Positions 8,229 through 17,420 of a DNA stretch of 64,000 nucleotides are shown one piece after another (the first letter of the stretch is position 1; every line of letters begins with the position of its first letter). Below the pieces are notes generated by a model, which worked only from the letters and a program-made list of their open reading frames with translations, did not search any database and was not told where the DNA came from. The DNA is from Methanosarcina mazei S-6 (GTDB lineage Archaea; Halobacteriota; Methanosarcinia; Methanosarcinales; Methanosarcinaceae). A program made the translations under genes and the position numbers. The DNA lies in the NCBI RefSeq assembly GCF_000970205.1, contig NZ_CP009512.1, forward strand, positions 1,612,001 through 1,676,000. The letters are read 5' to 3'.

Positions 8229-11200
8229 ATTCGTGAGCAAGATCCACTAAAACAAGGATTGAAACATCTCCACTCCCTAGTTCCAATCTTCCCCCCCGTC
8301 GTATTCGTGAGCAAGATCCACTAAAACAAGGATTGAAACTTTCTTTTGCAAGTGGTCCTTTGTTTAAGATCGCTGATTCGTGAGCAAGATCCACTAAAAC
8401 AAGGATTGAAACTAGGGAATGTCTATGAAAATCCTGAACTTATTGAGATTCGTGAGCAAGATCCACTAAAACAAGGATTGAAACATTACCATTTTTATTT
8501 AATTAGCTATAAGTACTAATTCGTGAGCAAGATCCACTAAAACAAGGATTGAAACTAATGGGCGTTTACTGGGTAATAGAGTCCATAATATTCGTGAGCA
8601 AGATCCACTAAAACAAGGATTGAAACACATAAACATAATCACCTAATTTTACTTGTGGGGTATTCGTGAGCAAGATCCACTAAAACAAGGATTGAAACTA
8701 GATGTTGTCGGGGGAGACATCTATAGCAATATTCGTGAGCAAGATCCACTAAAACAAGGATTGAAACACTTGCAGTGCAACACAGTATCAGACAACACCA
8801 TATTCGTGAGCAAGATCCACTAAAACAAGGATTGAAACAGGGTTTCATGCTGTTTTCCGTTCATTCAACCTCTGATTCGTGAGCAAGATCCACTAAAACA
8901 AGGATTGAAACCGGACATTGACAGAATCATATCAAAGGGCAATTTTGATTCGTGAGCAAGATCCACTAAAACAAGGATTGAAACCGAGGTTTCCGGCGGC
9001 TGCGCTTGGGCGTTGTTGGATTCGTGAGCAAGATCCACTAAAACAAGGATTGAAACTACCAAATTAAAAACGTTGTCATTTTTGCGTTGTCTATTCGTGA
9101 GCAAGATCCACTAAAACAAGGATTGAAACCTGCTTGTAAGATGAGTTCGTTTACCATTGTTTTATTCGTGAGCAAGATCCACTAAAACAAGGATTGAAAC
9201 AAAATTCCTGCACTCGCGGGTTGACGGGCTGTATCATTCGTGAGCAAGATCCACTAAAACAAGGATTGAAACTGATACGTCTCTGAATACTCTCTCGCGA
9301 ATTCGTATTCGTGAGCAAGATCCACTAAAACAAGGATTGAAACCCGAACAGCATTTCGCCTATTTTCCGGGCTTCTTCGATTCGTGAGCAAGATCCACTA
9401 AAACAAGGATTGAAACTGAATTCAGCAATGGCTTCATGGGTTTCCCGAAGGGATTCGTGAGCAAGATCCACTAAAACAAGGATTGAAACCGCAAACCGTA
9501 ACCATGTGGTTACGCTGATGCTGTTATTCGTGAGCAAGATCCACTAAAACAAGGATTGAAACCTGATTTCGGTTTTCAATTCTTTTTCCCCTTCTTATTC
9601 GTGAGCAAGATCCACTAAAACAAGGATTGAAACTGAGATAAGCCTCATTCAGGAACGGGTTAAGCTGGATTCGTGAGCAAGATCCACTAAAACAAGGATT
9701 GAAACAGGGCCTTTGCGATCTCGCTATACTGGCTTATATTAAATTCGTGAGCAAGATCCACTAAAACAAGGATTGAAACTCTCCTCTTGCATTTCTGTCT
9801 CCTATTTTTTGGCAATTCGTGAGCAAGATCCACTAAAACAAGGATTGAAACTGCAATGTCGGGGACCAATCCAGGTCAGCCTCGGTATTCGTGAGCAAGA
9901 TCCACTAAAACAAGGATTGAAACAGGTGTTTCGATGGCTCTGTGTTCGATTGCTGACGATTCGTGAGCAAGATCCACTAAAACAAGGATTGAAACCAACA
10001 ATAGAATCGTGCGCCCTGGCCACGAGGGGGATTCGTGAGCAAGATCCACTAAAACAAGGATTGAAACCATTATTCCAGGTGAATGTCATATTTCCATTTG
10101 TAATTCGTGAGCAAGATCCACTAAAACAAGGATTGAAACCTCATTGTTCCCACGCTCCTGTTTTGGCGTTATATATTCGTGAGCAAGATCCACTAAAACA
10201 AGGATTGAAACCATTCCATTTGTTTCCATCCATATCTGTTAATGTATTCGTGAGCAAGATCCACTAAAACAAGGATTGAAACAAAACCTTAAAGACTTAG
10301 TAGAAAAGTCAAAAATATTCGTGAGCAAGATCCACTAAAACAAGGATTGAAACTTAGCTTGCCATATGCTCTGGCTATTTTTCTTTCCTCATTCGTGAGC
10401 AAGATCCACTAAAACAAGGATTGAAACCTGCGTAAGGCTCTCTAAGATACAAGCATATTCCATTCGTGAGCAAGATCCACTAAAACAAGGATTGAAACCC
10501 TGATGTTAGTCTTAAAGTTCGGAGCCACCAACAATTCGTGAGCAAGATCCACTAAAACAAGGATTGAAACTCTTGTATCCTATTTCAGTAGCAATTGCCT
10601 TATAGATTCGTGAGCAAGATCCACTAAAACAAGGATTGAAACAGCTTAAGCTCAGGCGAAGAGCAAATGGTAAGAATGATTCGTGAGCAAGATCCACTAA
10701 AACAAGGATTGAAACTGGAGATGGGAACCGGAAAGACAAGGACAGCAATCGAATTCGTGAGCAAGATCCACTAAAACAAGGATTGAAACTTACGTGATAG
10801 ATGGGAATCAAACAACCGAGATCAATTCGTGAGCAAGATCCACTAAAACAAGGATTGAAACAGAGGATTCAACATTTGATTGATCGTGCTAAATTTATTC
10901 GTGAGCAAGATCCACTAAAACAAGGATTGAAACCCCATGAATGTCCTCTTAATTGACGTAGATTCGACTATTCGTGAGCAAGATCCACTAAAACAAGGAT
11001 TGAAACTAAATGTGGTCAGATGAAACACATAGCAGGAGTGGATTCGTGAGCAAGATCCACTAAAACAAGGATTGAAACTGATTAATTCCCTGCCCTATTC
11101 TAACACCTTCTTTATTCGTGAGCAAGATCCACTAAAACAAGGATTGAAACTTTCCAAGACGGAGATATCTGGAGAGTTGATAATGATTCGTGAGCAAGAT

Positions 11201-13484
11201 CCACTAAAACAAGGATTGAAACGTATTTATGGGCGTTGCTTGCTCCGGTTTTGTACGATTCGTGAGCAAGATCCACTAAAACAAGGATTGAAACTGGAGA
11301 GAAACGACATCATGACAATAGATCATGAAATTCGTGAGCAAGATCCACTAAAACAAGGATTGAAACTCAAACAGTGATTGTACTCTCAGAACCCTTTCAA
11401 GATTCGTGAGCAAGATCCACTAAAACAAGGATTGAAACGTGATATTGTTTTTGGCATTGTTTTACCTTCACTTATTCGTGAGCAAGATCCACTAAAACAA
11501 GGATTGAAACTGGTTTTAATCCTATTTGCAACAATTGAAGAATCTATTCGTGAGCAAGATCCACTAAAACAAGGATTGAAACATATCGGCTCGATCTTAT
11601 AAAATTTATTTTCAAATTCGTGAGCAAGATCCACTAAAACAAGGATTGAAACTTAATTCGCTTGCCCCTTCAGAAATCTTAAACTGAATTCGTGAGCAAG
11701 ATCCACTAAAACAAGGATTGAAACAAGGTTCTAATAACCGAAACAAAGCTAGGCAACGTATTCGTGAGCAAGATCCACTAAAACAAGGATTGAAACCAGC
11801 TTCAATGCCTATGACTCATGAAGAAGCTGAGAAATTCGTGAGCAAGATCCACTAAAACAAGGATTGAAACTGTTAGGTTGTCCTATTCGACTCCGTACGC
11901 AGCCAAATTCGTGAGCAAGATCCACTAAAACAAGGATTGAAACAAAGAGGGATCGAATGAAAATAGCCGGGGTAAAGTATTCGTGAGCAAGATCCACTAA
12001 AACAAGGATTGAAACGATATACCTTATAGTGTATACGTTAAAGGTACACCGTATTCGTGAGCAAGATCCACTAAAACAAGGATTGAAACTAAAGCTTCGC
12101 TTAATTTTCCGGACAACCTTCGAAAAATTCGTGAGCAAGATCCACTAAAACAAGGATTGAAACTCCGGTTCGCCTGGTCGAACGCGTCGAGCGTCCTATT
12201 CGTGAGCAAGATCCACTAAAACAAGGATTGAAACAGCGCTAGACCACGCACATATAGTATATCCTTAAAGTATTCGTGAGCAAGATCCACTAAAACAAGG
12301 ATTGAAACAGGATATACTATAAACGACGTACTTTAAGGATATACTAATTCGTGAGCAAGATCCACTAAAACAAGGATTGAAACACTGACTGTTTTCGCGA
12401 TTGAATACATATACTTACGAAATTCGTGAGCAAGATCCACTAAAACAAGGATTGAAACACTCTAAAAGAACTCGGTTTGATCACGCTGAATCTAATTCGT
12501 GAGCAAGATCCACTAAAACAAGGATTGAAACGCATTGAAAGCACAATGGGAATCTAAAGCACAAATCAATTCGTGAGCAAGATCCACTAAAACAAGGATT
12601 GAAACCGATCCTTATATCTCCTGCGTCTGTTGCTGTCATGTATTCGTGAGCAAGATCCACTAAAACAAGGATTGAAACTTATCCCTGGAAGATGTAAATC
12701 TATTCAGGAGAGTAGAATTCGTGAGCAAGATCCACTAAAACAAGGATTGAAACTCGCCCGGCTCCTCCTCCTGCCGCTGTAGTATAAATTCGTGAGCAAG
12801 ATCCACTAAAACAAGGATTGAAACGATACTGGCGTTATACAGTTTTGAAGTTCGAAAATACCATTCGTGAGCAAGATCCACTAAAACAAGGATTGAAACT
12901 CTGATATAATGAAAAATGCCTTCGAAGATGCAAATATATTCGTGAGCAAGATCCACTAAAACAAGGATTGAAACTTCGCCTCCCTTACTCGACCAATGAC
13001 ACATAAAGCATTCGTGAGCAAGATCCACTAAAACAAGGATTGAAACTTGAGAATCCACTGTCAAGATCCTGGCTTTTAGACAAATTCGTGAGCAAGATCC
13101 ACTAAAACAAGGATTGAAACTGAACATATTTTCTTGCCTCTTCTGTTGAATATCCATTCGTGAGCAAGATCCACTAAAACAAGGATTGAAACTTGTACCT
13201 GTAATTAATGGAATTGGTACATAGCCTTATTCGTGAGCAAGATCCACTAAAACAAGGATTGAAACTAGACACGACAGCAGGAAATGTTTATATTTCTAAA
13301 GCATTCGTGAGCAAGATCCACTAAAACAAGGATTGAAACAACTCATTCCTTCTTGATGTCTGAAGCCAGCCTTCCCATTCGTGAGCAAGATCCACTAAAA
13401 CAAGGATTGAAACTGATCGAGATAAAGATAACTGATGAAATGCGAGAAAATTCGTGAGCAAGATCCACTAAAACAAGGATTGAA
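8229..13484 (+). CRISPR. CRISPR array, 73 repeats and 72 spacers
   Basis: The 37-bp repeat begins ATTCGTGAGCAAGATCC and ends ACAAGGATTGAAAC. I counted 72 full copies starting at 8229 with no variant noticed by eye, plus a final copy at 13450-13484 that is intact to ...GGATTGAA and then runs into other sequence. Spacers are 32-38 nt. Orientation is left to right from the 3' ATTGAAAC handle, toward the cas genes on the same strand. The repeat is of the Methanosarcina type; as I recall, M. mazei Go1 has both a I-B and a III-C system with nearly identical repeats. Spacers 56 and 57 overlap in sequence, and several translate as open protein-like frames. Confidence 0.99.
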
Positions 13485-14153
13485 GATAAACTGATACTTT
13501 CCCTTGTCCAGGACTGGCTCAAGAAAGGCTCACAGGCAAGCGGTTCCGGGAAAAATTCTGGAAAAGGGCTGCTTCAGGGTGGGATAATCTCTCCGCTTCT
13601 TGTAAACTTCTACCTGGACCAGTTCGATAACCACTGGGCTGAAATCGGGCTCAAGAATGTTGAAGGGGAATCAATTGAGCACCTTGTCCGTTTTGCAGAT
13701 GATTTCGTGGTCCTTTCAAAGGAATGGATCAACCCTGAGAGAGTTAAGGAAGCTATGGCTGAACTTGGACTTGAATTAAACAAAGATAAGACCTATGTCG
13801 GGACTGCCGTAAATGGGTTTGAATTCGTGGGTTTTTACTTTGAGGAAATTGAAGAGGAAAACGGGGCTGGGAGCATTATAAGAGTTATGCCTACCGAAGG
13901 GTCTATTGAGAAGGTAGTCGAGAGTATTGAAAGTATTGGAAGTAATGGAGATGTATATAATATAAATAGCATAGAAAGTCAAGGAAAACACGTAGTTAGC
14001 GATAAAAACAAGGTTCAGGCGCTGGATGATGTAATAAAAAATATTTATGATGTCGTTAATCCCTGGGTGAGCTATTACAGGCATATGGATTATGCTGCCG
14101 GGCTTGAAAGAATTGAACAATGTTTTAATGAAAAAATTAAAGAATGTATTTAA
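13485..14153 (+). pseudogene. Reverse transcriptase, N-terminally truncated, fused to the last CRISPR repeat
   Basis: An open frame runs from the broken end of the last repeat to a stop at 14153 (about 222 residues; first internal ATG 13707). It contains the RT hallmarks GKGLLQGGIISPLLVNFYL and the catalytic FADDFVVL box, then a thumb-like region ending NPWVSYYRHMDY. The fingers and the first catalytic Asp are missing because the gene is cut where the repeat begins. There is no Cas1 or HNH domain after it. Methanosarcina carry both group II intron RTs and CRISPR-associated RTs; position suggests the latter but the fragment alone does not decide. No start or ribosome binding site is seen for the fragment. 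Confidence 0.8.
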
Positions 14154-14275
14154 ATATATATCCGGTTTATATTTATTTAGAAAACTTATTCGATTAATAT
14201 GATAAGCTATTTATCTTATAACAAAAAACAATAAAATTTAAAAAATGTATTTGTAAAAAATTCTTTATAGATTTT

Positions 14276-14989
14276 ATGAGTCCAGGGAATATTAAGCTCA
14301 AAACCCTTGAAATGACCTTTGAAGGCTCAGGGGAATTCAGGGGAGATGCAAATCAGATCCGTGGTTTCTTTGCGTCAAAATTCAATGAATACGACCTCCT
14401 CCATAACCACAATACCGACAGGTTTTGTTACCGCTACCCTCTTGTGCAGTACAAAGTTCTTGACAGGATTCCTCTCGTGGTCGGTGTAAATGAAGGCGCA
14501 GAAATCTTGAAAGGTTTATTTGATAAATTTGATACCGTCACCCTTCCTCACGAGGATTTTGAGATCACAGAACGCTCTTTGAGGATCAAAAAACAGGAAT
14601 TCGGCCTTACAAAAAGCATCTACTTTTACGAATTTCTCACCCCCTGGCTTGCACTTAATAAAGAAAATGAGGAAAAATTCCTTGAGGCCAGAAACCCCGA
14701 CGAGCAAAAGGAAATGCTAAGAAAGACTCTGGCAGGAAATTTGCTTTCCATGTCAAAAACTCTTGGGTATACGGTTCCTGATACCATAAAGTGCGATGTT
14801 GATGTGGAACTCAGGCGTTCAAAATACAAAAATATGGATTTTACTTCTTTTACGGGCGGTTTTATAGCCAATTTTTTGATCCCGGATTTCATGGGGGTAG
14901 GAAAGGGGGTTGCGAAGGGGTTTGGGACTGTGAGGAAAATAACAACAAATGAAGATAATAGGAATTATTCTAACTTCAATGATATTTAG
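14276..14989 (+). CDS. cas6: CRISPR RNA endoribonuclease Cas6
   Basis: 237 residues. It should cut the precursor transcript within each repeat to leave the 8-nt ATTGAAAC handle. Support: position between array and effector genes, family length, and the C-terminal glycine-rich loop FMGVGKGVAKGFGTVRKI typical of Cas6. A region with DRFCYRYPLVQYKVL resembles the first RAMP-like fold of Cas6b-type enzymes. No Shine-Dalgarno is obvious before ATG 14276, so the mRNA may be near-leaderless. The gap to cmr1 is 37 nt, so it may be the operon's first gene. Subfamily (Cas6b) is inferred from the Methanosarcina context. Confidence 0.88.
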   Translation: MSPGNIKLKTLEMTFEGSGEFRGDANQIRGFFASKFNEYDLLHNHNTDRFCYRYPLVQYKVLDRIPLVVGVNEGAEILKGLFDKFDTVTLPHEDFEITERSLRIKKQEFGLTKSIYFYEFLTPWLALNKENEEKFLEARNPDEQKEMLRKTLAGNLLSMSKTLGYTVPDTIKCDVDVELRRSKYKNMDFTSFTGGFIANFLIPDFMGVGKGVAKGFGTVRKITTNEDNRNYSNFNDI

Positions 14990-15026
14990 CATTTGTATTA
15001 TTTGATCCTAAATAGAGGAATTACTT

Positions 15027-16127
15027 ATGATGGAACCTGAACCCATTGTAATTGAAACTCTTACTCCAATATGGACAGGTGGAGTAAACGGGAATTCGGA
15101 TACAGTCAGAGAAACAGGCGTTATCGGTAGCATGCGTTGGTGGTATGAGGCAATAATAAGAGGAATAGGAGAATACGCTTGTGATCCATTAAGTGATAGT
15201 AAATGTATGCTTGATGGGAAGGAAAAAGCAGATGAAAGAAACAAAAAACTGTGCCCAGCATGTTATCTTTTTGGATGTGGGGGATGGAAAAGAAGATTTC
15301 GACTAGAAATAGTGAACTGTAGTGTGAAAGAATCTTTTCATTTAGTTACACTTGATAGAAAAGGGATTGGAAATAACTGGTGGCTATCAACAATATTCGA
15401 AAAAAATCTTAATAATAGCCTTTCTTTTGGAACATTTACTTTTAAAATATATCCAGTTGGCAGAGACGACAAATCAGAAATAATCACACAGATAAAAGCA
15501 TTACTTTCCATAATGTCCCATGTTGGTGCTATTGGTGCCAAAAGTCAATATGGTTTTGGTCAGTTTGAAATGGAAAATAGGATGGATTTTAAACGAGCCA
15601 TAAACGAGATAAAAAATTTCTCTAACAAAGATGAGTTCAAAAAAGAAGTAAACAAACCAGACTGCTACTCTTTATCAAATTTTTGGTGTTACGAGTTTAA
15701 AATTCCTGCAAGAAACCAGTTAGTCCAAAATTTTCAGAAATCGAACAACGTTGGAAATAAATCTTCGTCCACAAGTTATCTGCCTGTATCTTTCGATATC
15801 AGGTACAAACTTCCAAATCGCAATAAAGGTTCAGGATTGAGACAGGCGTATTATTCTCATTGTAACGGAGATAAAAACCAAGTTTATAAAATATTTGGTA
15901 CGCTTCCTAAGAACGAGAAAAAGGAAAATGGAATTGGAAGTCGAATTTTTGTAAGTCATTTATTTAGAAAAACTTCAGAAAGTAATTATTTCTTACACGT
16001 TTGGGGTTTTACTGAAAAAGATGTGGGTGACCTTGTGAGTAGGGAGATTCAAAAAATGTTTTCTCTTGATGAAGTTCCAAAAATGAAATATGAAGAGGAA
16101 ATCAATAATTTTTCAGGGGGTGCCTAA
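15027..16127 (+). CDS. cmr1: Type III CRISPR RAMP protein Cmr1
   Basis: 366 residues. The N-terminus IETLTPIWTGGVNGNSDTVRETGVIGSMRWWYEAIIRGIG is split by family-typical signatures: LTPIWTGG and then the G-x-x-GSMRWWYE segment that marks Cmr1. Cysteines at KLCPACYLFGC may bind metal. A Gly-rich loop, GAIGAKSQYGFGQF, lies near residue 180. Cmr1 caps the effector complex and contacts the 3' part of the target RNA. The start follows GAGGA, and the ORF ends directly against the next gene (stop 16127, ATG 16128), showing translational coupling. Confidence 0.92.
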   Translation: MMEPEPIVIETLTPIWTGGVNGNSDTVRETGVIGSMRWWYEAIIRGIGEYACDPLSDSKCMLDGKEKADERNKKLCPACYLFGCGGWKRRFRLEIVNCSVKESFHLVTLDRKGIGNNWWLSTIFEKNLNNSLSFGTFTFKIYPVGRDDKSEIITQIKALLSIMSHVGAIGAKSQYGFGQFEMENRMDFKRAINEIKNFSNKDEFKKEVNKPDCYSLSNFWCYEFKIPARNQLVQNFQKSNNVGNKSSSTSYLPVSFDIRYKLPNRNKGSGLRQAYYSHCNGDKNQVYKIFGTLPKNEKKENGIGSRIFVSHLFRKTSESNYFLHVWGFTEKDVGDLVSREIQKMFSLDEVPKMKYEEEINNFSGGA

Positions 16128-17420
16128 ATGAACATTGATTGGGGTTCGGTTCTTTATCAACAGGAAGAAGCCTCCATAAATGATCTCAAAATAATTGTTG
16201 AGGAACTCGATCAGGCAGAAAAGGAAGAAACAGAAGAATTAGAAAAAAAGTTAGAGACCAAACTTAAGGATCTAATTTTGCCTAATGAACATCTAGCTTA
16301 TCATTACATGTCTACCATTAATCAAAAACTGTCAGATAATTTCCGAGAAGCATGGCAGAAACAGAACCTGGAAGTTAATTTAGAAGAAGTTATCGAAAAA
16401 TGGGAACTTACAAAATATGTTAAAGACAATTTCATATGTCCAGAGGTAAATATTTCTACATTACCCAGCTACTCTTTTGTTCTCAAATTTATGTTCAAAC
16501 TTAAAAAGCCCTATATATCTCTTGATGAAAATGATTTTTACATTATTGATAATCCTTTGAGGAAAGATAAAGTTTTAAACCTTCCATTTGTCGCACCTTC
16601 TTCTTGGAAAGGAAGTCTCAGGAACTCTCTCTGGCAACTTAATTATGATTATGAAAACGATAAGATAAGACGTATTTTCGGAAACGAGAGATCTCCAAAC
16701 TCCGAAGATATAGTTCTAAGGATGGGAAGACTGTATTTTTTCCCTACATTTTTTTCCAAAAAATCATTGGAAATAATTAATCCTCATAACCGAGAGAGTA
16801 GAGTTGGTACAGTGCCGATTCTAATGGAAAGCGTTCCGCAAGATACAACGGGATATTTCACTCTTATCTATGTTCCTTTTGACTTGATTGGATGTGAGGA
16901 AAACGAGATAAAAAAACAGGTTGCATGCGATATACAATTGATTTCAAAGGGATTAAAATCGATGTTTACTTATTATGGATTCGGAGCCAAAACATCAAGT
17001 GGATACGGGACATCATACGAAGATATTACAGATGGTACGATCACTTTAAGGGTTAAAGGAATAGAAGTTTCTCTAAAAGATATAGATGAAGTAAAACCTC
17101 CTGCTGAAGGCTATAGTAAATATCTTAACGAAGATGGCAGTGTCAAGGAAGAGTTTAAAGGATCTGGAAAATATGGACTTCTAAGTGATAAAGAATATTA
17201 CAAAATAAAAAACCAGCTCGAAGGAAGTAGAAATGAGTATAGAGATTTCAGACAATGGTATGGGTTAAATGGAGAAAAGTGGCAAAAACACTTAAACTCT
17301 TTTAAATATCCAAAACCTGAATGGCCAACTTGGAACTTCGGAAATTTCTTCCAGTTAATCGAGGTCTCCAAAAATATTGCTACCTCTTTAGAACTTTCGG
17401 GGGCTCACAATGAGTGCTGA
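16128..17420 (+). CDS. Type III CRISPR RAMP protein, Cmr6-like
   Basis: 430 residues. An N-terminal acidic, helical segment of about 130 residues (EELDQAEKEETEELEKKLE) precedes a RAMP domain: PFVAPSSWKGSLRNSLW, IRRIFGNERS, then glycine-rich GFGAKTSSGYGT near residue 290. In Cmr operons the remaining Cas7-type RAMP subunit is Cmr6, so I infer that role; the long N-terminal extension is unusual for Cmr6 and is seen here directly. Its 3' end overlaps cas10 by 11 nt. It could instead be a lineage-specific Cas7. It acts as a backbone or cap subunit of the RNA-targeting complex. Confidence 0.75.
   Translation: MNIDWGSVLYQQEEASINDLKIIVEELDQAEKEETEELEKKLETKLKDLILPNEHLAYHYMSTINQKLSDNFREAWQKQNLEVNLEEVIEKWELTKYVKDNFICPEVNISTLPSYSFVLKFMFKLKKPYISLDENDFYIIDNPLRKDKVLNLPFVAPSSWKGSLRNSLWQLNYDYENDKIRRIFGNERSPNSEDIVLRMGRLYFFPTFFSKKSLEIINPHNRESRVGTVPILMESVPQDTTGYFTLIYVPFDLIGCEENEIKKQVACDIQLISKGLKSMFTYYGFGAKTSSGYGTSYEDITDGTITLRVKGIEVSLKDIDEVKPPAEGYSKYLNEDGSVKEEFKGSGKYGLLSDKEYYKIKNQLEGSRNEYRDFRQWYGLNGEKWQKHLNSFKYPKPEWPTWNFGNFFQLIEVSKNIATSLELSGAHNEC

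Noticed and set aside
8108-13157. Many open frames in the array with repeated IREQDPLKQGLK, SILVLVDLAHE or NPCFSGSCSRI
   Set aside because: These are translations of the CRISPR repeat on either strand, not proteins.
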